Positions 1 through 8,013 are shown, counted from the stretch's first letter. The stretch is DNA of 18,360 bases from Microbacteriaceae bacterium UBA6152 (GCA_002423075.1 DIUS01000115.1:3790-22149), one strand, 5' to 3'. Translations and numbers: made by a program. The notes: generated by a model from the sequence alone, not told the origin.

Positions 1-743
1 ACCTCGCCGACTGCGCGCTGCACCGTCGCGACGGTGAACTCGCGGTGCGACTGGGGCTCGCCGAGGTGACCGGGATCGGTCGGCCGACGGCCCAGCGCAT
101 CGTCGCCGAGCGTGAGCGGGGTGGCCCCTACCGAGACCTCACCGAGCTCGTCTACCGCACCGGGCTCACGGCCGCCCAGGTCGAGGCGCTCGCGACCGCC
201 GGCGCCTTCGAGGTGCTCGGCATGTCGCGGCGCGAGGCGCTCTGGGCGGCGGGCGCGGCGGCGCAGGCCCGGCCCGAGTACCTGCCGGGGGTCGTCACGG
301 CCGTGCAGCCGCCGCTGTTCACCGACCTCGACGAGCACGAGCTCATGGTCGCCAACCTCGTGTCGACGGGCATCGCACCGGGCGATCACCCCGTGCGCTT
401 CGTGCGCGGGCTGTTGCGTGAGCGCGGGGTGCTGAGCTCGCGCGAACTGCGACAGGCTGAGCCGGGGCGCCGTGTCGAGGTGGCGGGGGTCGTCACCCAC
501 CGCCAGCGGCCCGCGACCGCGAGCGGCATCACCTTTCTCAACCTCGAAGACGAGACGGGCCTCGTCAACGTCATCTGCTCGGTCGGGCTGTGGAGCCGCT
601 ACCGCCGCACGGTGCGCGAGAGCCATGCGCTGATCATCAGGGGCACGCTCGAGCGCTCGGTCGAGGGCGTCGTCACCATCGTCGCCGACCGCGTCGAATC
701 GCTGCCGCTGCGCGTCACGATGCCGAGCCGCGACTTTCGCTGA
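1..743 (+). CDS. dnaE2: Error-prone DNA polymerase DnaE2, C-terminal part (5' end cut by window)
   Basis: The reading frame is open from base 3, so the GTG at 45 is internal and the true start lies outside the window. About 246 residues remain. They begin with a helix-hairpin-helix-like stretch (VRLGLAEVTGIG near the start, then TAAQVEALATAGAFE), as found in C-family polymerases after the catalytic domains. An OB-fold of the tRNA-anti type follows, with VEVAGVVTHRQRP, FLNLEDETGLVNVI and LIIRGTLER as its strands. This order is that of DnaE-type alpha subunits. The short tail after the OB-fold, with no tau-binding extension, fits DnaE2, the mutagenic translesion enzyme that in actinobacteria works with ImuA'/ImuB. 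The catalytic aspartates are outside the window, so DnaE2 versus DnaE1 rests on the tail and is likely, not proven. The last 29 bases overlap the convergent gene on the other strand. Confidence 0.87.
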   Translation, partial: LADCALHRRDGELAVRLGLAEVTGIGRPTAQRIVAERERGGPYRDLTELVYRTGLTAAQVEALATAGAFEVLGMSRREALWAAGAAAQARPEYLPGVVTAVQPPLFTDLDEHELMVANLVSTGIAPGDHPVRFVRGLLRERGVLSSRELRQAEPGRRVEVAGVVTHRQRPATASGITFLNLEDETGLVNVICSVGLWSRYRRTVRESHALIIRGTLERSVEGVVTIVADRVESLPLRVTMPSRDFR

Positions 744-1683
744 CCGGAGCCGCCGCTGCCGTGCTCACCACCCCGCGTCGTGAGGCCCAGCGCAGCACGA
801 TGAGGGTGATGATCGCGATGAGGGCCATCGGCACGAGCGCGAGCGGCCCTGCAGAGCCGACGCCGCGGTCGAACGACTCGTCGAGCGAACGGAGCACGAC
901 TGCGGGCACGAGCAGCAGCACATTGTTGAGCGCGTGAATGAGCACCGCGATCTCGAGCCCCCCGGTCGCACGCACGATGAGCGACATCGCCACCGCGAAC
1001 ACCAGATAGTAGACGATGAGCCAGGGGTCGGCGGCGAGGTGCACCAGGGCGAAGACGATTGATGAAGCCGTCGTGCCGAGGGCGAAAGAGACCCCGCGCC
1101 GTGTCGACCATGAGCCCACCGTGCGGGCGATGAATCCGCGAAAGCCGAATTCCTCACCAGCGGACTGCAGCGGCGTGGTGAGCACGATCATGATGAGTAG
1201 CGCGAGCGTCGTGCCGCTCGGCGGCGCCTCGACGAGCTCCACGGCGGCGAGAGCGAGCCCTCCCCCGGTGTAGAGCAAAAAAATCGGCACGATGAACAGG
1301 GCAGACCGGCGCAGGAGCCGCCAGCGCCACGTGCCCGTGATGGAGAGCATCCACCTCGGGCGAACGCCAAAGAACGCCCACTGCAGCAGCATCGAGATCG
1401 GGATGAGCGAGGCGAGCAGGAGATTGTTGGCGAGAAAGAGCGTCGGCGTGATCACGATCGCGCCCGAGTCCGCGTCGTCGTTTTTGGTGAGACCGAGCAA
1501 CACGTCGACCTCGCTCGCCGCGAACGAGAACAGCACGCTCAGCATGACGACCGACGCGGCGAACACCGCGAGAGCCAGAACGGCGACCCACCAGGGGCGA
1601 CGCGGTTCACTGAGGGCCTCGTGGTACTGGCGCAGAGAGACGGGCCGATCGGCGGCAGAGACGGCGCCGGGCGCGTCGCTCAC
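715..1683 (-). CDS. CPBP-family intramembrane metalloprotease
   Basis: A predicted multi-pass membrane protein of 322 residues. Numbered from the GTG at 1683, the family motifs are EEFGFR (E177, E178, R182), FALVH (H215) and HALNN (H250, N254). These are the EExxxR, FxxxH and HxxxN/B signatures of CPBP (Abi/CAAX-type) proteases, which coordinate a metal within the membrane. Hydrophobic segments lie near residues 32-55, 78-100, 126-150, 158-172 and in the C-terminal third. The start at 1683 is preferred over the GTG at 1713 because it overlaps the upstream gene's TGA by 4 bases (GTGA) and has a GGAG about 8 bases upstream. Translational coupling to the PLP enzyme is therefore likely. The natural substrate is unknown; family members process prenylated proteins, bacteriocins or other membrane proteins. 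The 3' end overlaps dnaE2 by 29 bases. Confidence 0.88.
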   Translation of the reverse strand: MSDAPGAVSAADRPVSLRQYHEALSEPRRPWWVAVLALAVFAASVVMLSVLFSFAASEVDVLLGLTKNDDADSGAIVITPTLFLANNLLLASLIPISMLLQWAFFGVRPRWMLSITGTWRWRLLRRSALFIVPIFLLYTGGGLALAAVELVEAPPSGTTLALLIMIVLTTPLQSAGEEFGFRGFIARTVGSWSTRRGVSFALGTTASSIVFALVHLAADPWLIVYYLVFAVAMSLIVRATGGLEIAVLIHALNNVLLLVPAVVLRSLDESFDRGVGSAGPLALVPMALIAIITLIVLRWASRRGVVSTAAAAPVSESRGSAS

Positions 1684-2762
1684 GTGTTCGCTCCGCGCGC
1701 GTCGACCGGCCACACTGCTGCCTCGGCTGCGTTGCTCTCGATGACCAGCTCGTCAGCGAGGTTGATAGCCGCACAGACGTGGTTCGGCGCGATGCGCACT
1801 CGTTCGCCGAGAACCGGCGCCTCGTCGGCACTCGCGAACTCGATGGTCGCGTGGTGCTCTGAGAGTGCGACGATGCGCGCAGCAGCATCGGCCGGCAGCC
1901 TGCCGAAGCCGGTGGCGTAGGCGGCTCGATCGGCACCCAGCACCTTGGAGCCAAGGTCGACGACGACGCGGGCACCGCGAGCGCCCACGACCGTCGCGAC
2001 GGCGGTGAGGGCGATACGCCCCGGGCCGACGGTGCCGAGCTCCCACTGCTGCGCGTCGAAGAACGGGTAGACCCCGGGCCGCAGCTCGGTGAGTACGCCC
2101 CCGCTCGCCCGGCCCTCTGCTGCGTCGGCGCTCGGCGTCGACCCGCCGCTGACAACCGGGCACTCCAGGCCCAGGCCCCGTAGCGACTCGCGCGCGATCT
2201 CGAGCGCGAGCGCTTCGTCGTGCGCCGCGCTCGCCCGCGCCTCGGGGGCGTACGAGTGACCCGGAAACGTGAAGACACCGTCGACAGTCAGCCCGTACTC
2301 GAGCGAGGCTGCGGCGATGACGCCGGCCTGGCCGGGTTCGACGCCGGTGCGGTGGTGCCCGCTGTCGACCTCGACGGCGACGGCCAGGGGCACCGGATGC
2401 TCGCCGCTCGTCGCGGCGTGCGCGAGCATCCGCGCCCCCTCGATCGAGTCGATGCCCACTCGCAGCCGCACGCGACCCGCGAGTGCGCGCAGCCGTGTCG
2501 CGCGGGGGCCCTCCGCCCAGATCGGGTACGCGATGAACAGGTCGTCGAACCCGGCGTCGGCGAAGACCTCGGCTTCGCTGACGGTGGCGACGGTCAGCCC
2601 GACCGCGCCGTGGGCGAGCTGCCGCCGCCCGACCTCGACGCTCTTGTGGGTCTTGGCGTGCGGGCGCAGGGCAACGCCGAGCTGCCGGGCGTGGTCGGCC
2701 ATGGCCGCCAGGTTCGACTCGAGCAGTTGCTCGTCGACGGCGAGGTAGGGAGTATCGCGCAC
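1680..2762 (-). CDS. PLP-dependent D-serine dehydratase / D-threonine aldolase family enzyme (alanine racemase fold III)
   Basis: 360 residues, the usual family length. The N-terminus (DTPYLAVDEQLLESNL) and the RPHAKTHK motif, whose K37 is the likely PLP Schiff-base lysine, mark the TIM-barrel fold-type III family that includes D-threonine aldolase, DSD-type D-serine dehydratase and D-threo-3-hydroxyaspartate dehydratase. VVSGGSTPS near residue 164 looks like the phosphate-binding loop. Near the C-terminus, PNHVC supplies H328 and C330. From memory, an H-x-C pair is the metal site of D-serine dehydratases, while D-threonine aldolases have H-x-D, so a dehydratase of a D-beta-hydroxy amino acid is my preferred guess. 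The GTG start gives the expected N-terminus, but the GGGGGA before it leaves almost no spacing. It follows the helicase after 30 bases and overlaps the protease gene by 4 bases. Substrate specificity cannot be settled from sequence alone. Confidence 0.82.
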   Translation of the reverse strand: MRDTPYLAVDEQLLESNLAAMADHARQLGVALRPHAKTHKSVEVGRRQLAHGAVGLTVATVSEAEVFADAGFDDLFIAYPIWAEGPRATRLRALAGRVRLRVGIDSIEGARMLAHAATSGEHPVPLAVAVEVDSGHHRTGVEPGQAGVIAAASLEYGLTVDGVFTFPGHSYAPEARASAAHDEALALEIARESLRGLGLECPVVSGGSTPSADAAEGRASGGVLTELRPGVYPFFDAQQWELGTVGPGRIALTAVATVVGARGARVVVDLGSKVLGADRAAYATGFGRLPADAAARIVALSEHHATIEFASADEAPVLGERVRIAPNHVCAAINLADELVIESNAAEAAVWPVDARGANT

Positions 2763-2792
2763 TCCCCCATCATGCCGCGGCGGGCTGGGTAC

Positions 2793-4565
2793 CTATGTGC
2801 CGTGCAGCTGGCGACGCAGCGTGTCGATGCGCGCTTGCAGCTGGGCGACGGTGGCCTGCCCGACGGCGGGGCCGCCGCACTGTCGCCGCAACTCGGCGTG
2901 AATGTGGCCGTGCGGTTGACCGGTGAGTTTCGCGCGCAGGCCGACGAGGCTGTTGAGCAGCGACCGCTGCTCGGTCAGTGAGCGATAGAGGGCTTGCGGC
3001 GCGGGCTGCGAGGCGGGCCGCTCGGCAGCGCGCCGCGACTGTCGCTGCTGCCGCGCGTGCAGAACCTCCCGCACCTGTTCGGGCTCGAGAATGCCGGGCA
3101 GTCCGAGAAAGTCGAGCTCTTCGAGGCTGCCGACCTCGGCGAGGTATCCGAAGGAGTCTCCCTCGTAGAGCACCGTGTCGAACATCGCGCTCGATTCGAG
3201 CGCCTGGTATGTGAACTCGGCGAGCTCCGACTCGCTCGCCTTCTCGTCCCGCTCGGCCGCCGCGAGCAGAGCATCGTCGAGCAGCTCATCGCTGGCCCGG
3301 TCGAGAGCATGGTCGCGCTCGCGCTCGAGCTCGCTCGCCAGACGACGGATGCTCGGCACGCTCGGCACAAAGATCGACGCGATCTCACCACGGCGCCGGG
3401 CCCGCACGAAGCGCCCGATCGCCTGGGCGAAGTACAGCGGCGTGGAGGCGCTCGTGGCATAGACGCCGACGGCGAGCCGCGGCACGTCGACGCCCTCGCT
3501 CACCATGCGCACCGCGACGAGCCAGCGGGCCTCCGATTCCGCGAACTCGGCGATGCGGGCAGACGCGCCGCTTTCGTCACTGAGCACGACAACGGGCTCC
3601 TCCCCCGAGATCGAGGCCAGTAGTTCTGCGTAGGCGCGGGCGGTCGCCTGGTCGGTGGCGATGACCAGACCGCCCGCATCCGGAATCGCGTGCCGCACTT
3701 CCGTTAGCCGGGTGTCGGCAGCTCGCAGCACGCCGCTCATCCATTCGCCCCCGGGGTCGAGGGCGGTGCGCCACGCCTGAGCAGTGATGTCGGCGGTGTC
3801 GTCTTGTCCGAGCACCGCTTCCATTTCGTCGCCCGTCGTGGTGCGCCACCGTGTGCGGCCGCCGTACGAGAGAAAGATCACGGACCGAACGACGCCGTCG
3901 CGCAGAGCCCGGCCGTAGCCGTACTGGTAGTCGGTCTGAGAAAGGCGCACGCCGTCGGCGTCGGGCACGTAGCTCACAAAGGGAATCGGCGCCGTATCGC
4001 TGCGAAACGGGGTGCCTGTCAACGAGAGCCTGCGTGTCGCACCATCGAAGGCCTCGCGCATGGCGTCGCCCCAGCTGAGCGCGTCGCCGCCGTGGTGCAC
4101 CTCGTCGAGAATCACGAGGGTCGTCGCCTGCTCGACGAGCACGCGGTGCACGAAGGGCTGCGCGGCGACTTGCGCGTAGGTAACGGCTGCACCGTGGAAC
4201 GCGCGCGAAATCACGCGTGACGAGTTGCGGAAGGCCGGATCAAGACGGATGCCCACCCGATGCGCAGCGTCGGCCCACTGCCGCTTCAGATGCTCGGTGG
4301 GCGCCACGACGATGACCTGTTCGACGGTGCGACGAGCGAGCAGCTCGGCTGCGAGACGCAGGGCGAACGTCGTCTTTCCGGCGCCGGGGGTCGCAGCCGC
4401 GAGAAAGTCGCGGGGTTCGGTCTCGAAGTACTGGTCGAGAGCTTCGGCTTGCCACGCTCGAAGTCGATCCGCAGTGCCGCGGGCGGCGCGCTCGGGATAC
4501 GCGGGTGACAGGTGCTCCGCAGCGAAGGTGCCCACGTGCGGGGCACGGCGGAAAGAAGCAGTCAC
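2793..4565 (-). CDS. SF2 DEAD/DEAH-type helicase (DEVH box)
   Basis: 590 residues with a full set of superfamily 2 helicase motifs. A Q-like/motif 0 region is LRAWQAEAL (35-43), motif I/Walker A is ATPGAGKTT (58-66), motif Ia is VVAPTEHLKRQW, motif II is DEVH (154-157), motif III is SLTGTPFRSD (181-190), motif V is MVSEGVDVPRL (354-364), and motif VI is QAIGRFVRARR (381-391). The arrangement resembles the type III restriction-subunit/UvrB-like helicase branch (ResIII plus Helicase_C). No nuclease or methylase domain is attached, and no restriction partner lies nearby. The C-terminal 160 residues are charged and probably helical, with no domain I recognise. The GTG start at 4565 has GAGG upstream at suitable spacing. 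It lies 74 bases after dinB on the same strand, so a DNA-repair role is plausible but only inferred. Confidence 0.87.
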   Translation of the reverse strand: MTASFRRAPHVGTFAAEHLSPAYPERAARGTADRLRAWQAEALDQYFETEPRDFLAAATPGAGKTTFALRLAAELLARRTVEQVIVVAPTEHLKRQWADAAHRVGIRLDPAFRNSSRVISRAFHGAAVTYAQVAAQPFVHRVLVEQATTLVILDEVHHGGDALSWGDAMREAFDGATRRLSLTGTPFRSDTAPIPFVSYVPDADGVRLSQTDYQYGYGRALRDGVVRSVIFLSYGGRTRWRTTTGDEMEAVLGQDDTADITAQAWRTALDPGGEWMSGVLRAADTRLTEVRHAIPDAGGLVIATDQATARAYAELLASISGEEPVVVLSDESGASARIAEFAESEARWLVAVRMVSEGVDVPRLAVGVYATSASTPLYFAQAIGRFVRARRRGEIASIFVPSVPSIRRLASELERERDHALDRASDELLDDALLAAAERDEKASESELAEFTYQALESSAMFDTVLYEGDSFGYLAEVGSLEELDFLGLPGILEPEQVREVLHARQQRQSRRAAERPASQPAPQALYRSLTEQRSLLNSLVGLRAKLTGQPHGHIHAELRRQCGGPAVGQATVAQLQARIDTLRRQLHGT

Positions 4566-4595
4566 GAGACCTCGATGCTAGCCGAGGCCACCGAC

Positions 4596-4645
4596 GTCGC
4601 CGCGCGGCTCGGGCTCAGTCGCCGCCGCGCGGCTCGGGCTCAGTC
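4596..4645. repeat. 25-base tandem duplication spanning the dinB stop codon
   Basis: Two adjacent 25-base units, 4596-4620 and 4621-4645, differ only at their second base (T versus C). Both contain the core CGCGCGGCTCGGGCTCAGTC. A partial third start (GCCGCCGCCG) follows. The minus-strand stop codon of dinB (4640-4642) lies in the second unit, and the first unit carries an identical TCA at 4615-4617. The duplication therefore lengthens the dinB-helicase spacer without changing DinB. It may be a replication-slippage product. Confidence 0.85.
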
Positions 4646-5893
4646 GCCGCCGCCGTTCGGTACGCTTCCGCGCTTCGGCGATGGATCACGGAGCAGGGAT
4701 GCGCGCTGCACGACGCCGCGCCCGAACTTCTCGGCCAACGCGTCGATGGCTCCTTCGGCTTCGCGCCAGCCTTCGTCGTCATCCCACAGCCCGTGCGCGA
4801 CCGCCCCGGTGGGCAACAGGTTCTCGGCGCGCACGCCGATGAGCCGCAGGCCCCGACCGACGACGGGTGAGACGGCGTAGAGCGTCCGCGCCTCGGTCGC
4901 GATGCGCTGCGCGACATCGGTCGGCTCAGCGAGTGTCTGCGAGCGTGTGATGGTCTCGAAATCACCGAAGCGCAGCTTCACCGACACAGTGCGCGTCACC
5001 CAGCCGCCGCGTCGGAGCCGTTCGGCTACGCGGTCGGCCAGTCGCAGCAGCTCGCGGTCGATCGTGGTGCGCTCGGTGATGTCTCGCTCGAAGGTCACTT
5101 CGTGGCCGATCGACTTCTCGAGCCGTTCAGGAGTCACCGAGCGCGAATCTCGCCCGTTCGCGAGAGCGCGCAGGCGCCCGGCACTGGCCGGCCCGAGTGC
5201 GCGGGCGAGGGCATCGGGCGGAGCATCCGCCACGTCGCCGATCGTGCGCATCCCGAGCCGTTCAAGCCGCTGCGCTGATGCCGCGCCGACGCCCCACAGT
5301 GCGGTGACGGGCTGCGGGTGCAAGAAGTCAAGCGTCTCAGACGCTGGTACCACGAGCAGGCCGTCAGGCTTGGCGCGGCTCGACGCAAGTTTGGCGACGA
5401 ACTTCGTCGACGCAGCACCGACCGACGCCACAAGCCCGGTCTCCGCACGGATGCGCGCCCGCAGCGCCGTGCCGATCGCATACGGCGGCCCGAAGAGGCC
5501 GACCGCCCCCGCCACGTCGAGGAACGCCTCGTCGATGCTGAGCGGCTCGACGAGGGGCGTCACGTCACCGAGAATGCCCATGACCGCGTTCGACGCGGCC
5601 GTGTAGCGCTCGTAGTGCGGTTCGAGCACCACCGCGTGCGGGCACCGCCGCAGCGCGGCCGCCATGGGCATGGCCGAATTGACGCCGTAGCGGCGAGCTT
5701 CGTACGTGGCGGCAGTGACGACCGAACGGGCACCGCGGTGGCCCACGATGACGGGTTGACCGCGTAGTTCGGGTCGGTCGAGCAGTTCGACAGAGGCGAA
5801 AAACGCATCCATGTCAAGGTGCAGAATGTGCGCGCTGAGGTCAGCGGTCGGCGACGAGGTGATCAGCCGACCGCTGCCGTCTTGCTTGCTCAT
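4640..5893 (-). CDS. dinB: DNA polymerase IV (Y-family, DinB)
   Basis: 417 residues. The palm motif HLDMDAFFASVE contains the catalytic D27 and D29 and the steric-gate aromatic F32; the second catalytic motif SIDEAFLD gives D121 and E122. Helix-hairpin-helix-like LWGVGAASAQRLERLGMRTIGD (near residues 205-226) is the thumb element, and the little-finger domain follows (VTFERDITERTTIDRELL onward). These establish a Y-family translesion polymerase that extends mismatched or damaged primer ends. The ATG at 5893 leaves an unusually long N-terminal extension of about 20 residues before the first beta strand. No canonical beta-clamp peptide is obvious at the C-terminus (ending RGSVPNGGGD), although QRASLL about 20 residues from the end is a possible degenerate one. 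I found no LexA box upstream. It appears to be the first gene of a minus-strand run with the helicase. Confidence 0.95.
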   Translation of the reverse strand: MSKQDGSGRLITSSPTADLSAHILHLDMDAFFASVELLDRPELRGQPVIVGHRGARSVVTAATYEARRYGVNSAMPMAAALRRCPHAVVLEPHYERYTAASNAVMGILGDVTPLVEPLSIDEAFLDVAGAVGLFGPPYAIGTALRARIRAETGLVASVGAASTKFVAKLASSRAKPDGLLVVPASETLDFLHPQPVTALWGVGAASAQRLERLGMRTIGDVADAPPDALARALGPASAGRLRALANGRDSRSVTPERLEKSIGHEVTFERDITERTTIDRELLRLADRVAERLRRGGWVTRTVSVKLRFGDFETITRSQTLAEPTDVAQRIATEARTLYAVSPVVGRGLRLIGVRAENLLPTGAVAHGLWDDDEGWREAEGAIDALAEKFGRGVVQRASLLRDPSPKRGSVPNGGGD

Positions 5894-5920
5894 GACGAAC
5901 GCCCCACGCGGTCATCCTGT

Positions 5921-5938
5921 CACCGTGCGCTGACGGTG
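5921..5938. repeat. Short inverted repeat in the dinB/SGNH hydrolase divergent region
   Basis: CACCGT at 5921-5926 and ACGGTG at 5933-5938 are perfect inverted arms around a 6-base centre. The palindrome sits between the two divergent starts (5893 on the minus strand, 5974 on the plus strand), so it could be an operator. It does not match the actinobacterial SOS box pattern, CGAAC followed by GTTCG. A function is not shown. Confidence 0.35.
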
Positions 5939-5973
5939 GGCGGAGCCGCGAGGGGCGACAGGTCTGGCAAGCT

Positions 5974-6747
5974 ATGCGCATGCCTCAGCTTCACCCCTGG
6001 TCGCGCTACGTGGCGATCGGCGACTCGTTCACCGAAGGTATCGGAGACCCCGAACCGCAGAGCCCGGGAGGTCACCGCGGCTGGGCCGATCGGGTCGCCG
6101 AAGTGCTTGCCGAACTCACCGATGACTTCGCCTATGCCAATCTCGCGATCCGCGGTCGCTTACTGCAGCAGATCGCTGACGAGCAGGTGGATGCTGCGCT
6201 CGCGCTGCGGCCGGACCTCATCTCGATCTCGGCCGGAGGCAACGACATCATCCGCCCCGGCACCGACCCCGACCAGGTTGCCCAGCTCTTCGACGAGACG
6301 GTCAGCAGACTTCGCGCGAACGGCGCGACCGTGGTGATTTTCAATGGCCCTGACATCGGCATGACTCCCGTGCTTCGGCGCCTGCGCGGCAAAGTCGCGA
6401 TCTACAACGAGAACCTGCGCTGCATCGCGGCGGGGCACGACGCGATCGTCGCCGACATGTGGGCGCTGCGGCAGCTCAAAGACCCCCAGATGTGGGCTCC
6501 CGACCGCCTGCATTTCTCGCCTCTCGGCCACCACACGATTGCGATCATGATGCTCGAGTCACTCGGCATCGACCACGGCCTCGAGCCCCAGCGCCCCGAG
6601 CCGCTGCCGACGCGGTCGTGGCGCTCAGCGCGGGCCGATGACATCGGCTGGGCGCGGGAGTACCTCGTGCCGTGGGTCGTGCGGCGCATCCGGCACCAGT
6701 CATCGGGCGATTTTGTGCGGCCCAAGCGACCCACCATGCCTGACTAA
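5974..6747 (+). CDS. SGNH/GDSL-family hydrolase (esterase or lipase-like)
   Basis: 257 residues with the four SGNH blocks in order. Block I is YVAIGDSFTEG with nucleophile S18; block II includes the glycine of NLAIRG (G61); block III is SAGGND with N90; block V is WAPDRLHFSPLGHH with D177 and H180. The family hydrolyses ester or acyl bonds using a Ser-His-Asp triad. There is no signal peptide or lipobox, so the protein is probably cytoplasmic. The C-terminal 60 residues after the triad are basic and tryptophan/arginine-rich, and belong to no domain I know. Two start codons are possible (ATG at 5974 and 5980); neither has a strong ribosome binding site. It is divergent from dinB and ends on TAA at 6745-6747, overlapping the convergent carboxypeptidase stop. 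The acyl substrate is unknown. Confidence 0.9.
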   Translation: MRMPQLHPWSRYVAIGDSFTEGIGDPEPQSPGGHRGWADRVAEVLAELTDDFAYANLAIRGRLLQQIADEQVDAALALRPDLISISAGGNDIIRPGTDPDQVAQLFDETVSRLRANGATVVIFNGPDIGMTPVLRRLRGKVAIYNENLRCIAAGHDAIVADMWALRQLKDPQMWAPDRLHFSPLGHHTIAIMMLESLGIDHGLEPQRPEPLPTRSWRSARADDIGWAREYLVPWVVRRIRHQSSGDFVRPKRPTMPD

Positions 6748-7997
6748 TCACGCTCGAGCGTCTCGACGAGCGTGAAGAGGGGTTGAGCGAGCCGCCAGTC
6801 GAGCGGGGGTTCATCGATCGTCCCCACCCACTTCAGCGGCACGCGCACGCGCTCACCGGCGTAGCGCACCTCGACGCTCGCCTCGTCGTCACTCTCGACT
6901 CCGGGCTGAAGCTCGGGCGCGCGAACGGTCGCGACCGACGACACCTGGCCCCAGACCACGTCAGCGACACCGGTAGCCGTGCGCACCTCGGCAGTGTCGC
7001 CCCACGGCGACGTGTATCGAGCGACGAGAGTGCCTTCAGAGACCAGTTCAACTTCGTGGTAGTCGTCGCGAACGCTCAGCAGCAGTGCCCGTGCGTCGGC
7101 CGCAACGCGCGGGCCATCGGGGCCATTGAGCACGACTCCGACCACGCGATGCTCACCGGTCGGCCCCGCATGCTCGGCCGAGAAGAGCAGCGACGAGCCC
7201 GAGTCGCGCAGTGTGCCGGTCTTGAGACCGGTGACTCCGTCGACTCCCACGATGAGATTGCGGTTGTCGAATGTGCCGATGCCGGGCACCGTCACACGGG
7301 GCAGGGCCGCTGCGCTCGCGACGACCGGGTCGGCAGTGGCGATGCGGGCGAGCCGTAGCAGCGAGCGAGGGCTCGCGCGGTTCTCAGGCGAGAACCCGGT
7401 GGTGTCTGCGACGTTGATGCCCGTCAGCCCCTGCTCGTCGAGCCACTGTCGAGCCGCTGGAAGGTAGGCGTCGACCGAACCGAATGCCCACACCGCGAGC
7501 GTCTCGGCGTAGTTGTTCGCCGAGTGCACCATCATGAGTTCGATGACGGCGCGTTGCGTGATGGTGCCTCCGACCGGGGCCGGTGCCGTCGTGCCGTTGA
7601 TGGCTGTGTACTGAGAGACGAGCCGGCGGTCTGCAGCCGTCAAGGTGATCGTCGCGCCGTCGGTTCCGGCCTCGATCGGATGCTCGTGCAGCACCACGAG
7701 CGCCGTGACGACCTTGGTCAGCGAGGCCATGGGGCGTGGGGTATCGACGTCGACCCCCGCGTACAGGTGATCACTCTCGGCATCGCCGATCGCGCTGCCG
7801 CCGTAGCTCGGTAACGCAATCTCGGCCGACGGCGTCGCCACGCTCTCGAGCTCGAACACCTGCGGCACGATGGGCTCGAGGGGGGCCAGCAGTGCGAAGC
7901 CAGCGTAGGCCGACGTGGCGAACAGCACTGCGACGACGGCCGCAGCCGCCACCGCACCCACCCGTTGTCCGCGCTGGGACGTCTGCGCTGCAGTCAT
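6744..7997 (-). CDS. D-alanyl-D-alanine carboxypeptidase (serine peptidase S11, DacA/DacC type)
   Basis: 417 residues. The three penicillin-binding motifs are present: SLTK (S92 nucleophile, K95), SAN (159-161) and KTG (259-261, within GLKTGTLRDSG). This identifies a low-molecular-weight PBP that removes the terminal D-Ala of peptidoglycan stem peptides outside the membrane. An N-terminal hydrophobic helix (about residues 14-38) ends without a clear signal peptidase site and so may act as an anchor. After the peptidase domain comes a beta-rich tail (about 300-417), as in other S11 enzymes. I see no C-terminal amphipathic or transmembrane anchor. The ATG at 7997 lies only 16 bases after the lacI stop, with AGG just upstream, so the gene may be read partly from the lacI transcript. 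Its role in wall maturation has no obvious link to galactoside use. Confidence 0.92.
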   Translation of the reverse strand: MTAAQTSQRGQRVGAVAAAAVVAVLFATSAYAGFALLAPLEPIVPQVFELESVATPSAEIALPSYGGSAIGDAESDHLYAGVDVDTPRPMASLTKVVTALVVLHEHPIEAGTDGATITLTAADRRLVSQYTAINGTTAPAPVGGTITQRAVIELMMVHSANNYAETLAVWAFGSVDAYLPAARQWLDEQGLTGINVADTTGFSPENRASPRSLLRLARIATADPVVASAAALPRVTVPGIGTFDNRNLIVGVDGVTGLKTGTLRDSGSSLLFSAEHAGPTGEHRVVGVVLNGPDGPRVAADARALLLSVRDDYHEVELVSEGTLVARYTSPWGDTAEVRTATGVADVVWGQVSSVATVRAPELQPGVESDDEASVEVRYAGERVRVPLKWVGTIDEPPLDWRLAQPLFTLVETLERD

Positions 7998-8013
7998 CGC
8001 CTGTCGAGCACCG

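Noticed and set aside
2793..4565. Type III restriction-modification or defence system built on the helicase
   Set aside because: No methyltransferase, nuclease domain or specificity subunit accompanies it; neighbours are dinB and a PLP enzyme.
5894..5973. LexA/SOS box upstream of dinB
   Set aside because: A single CGAAC half-site lies just upstream of the dinB start, but no GTTCG partner at the right distance.
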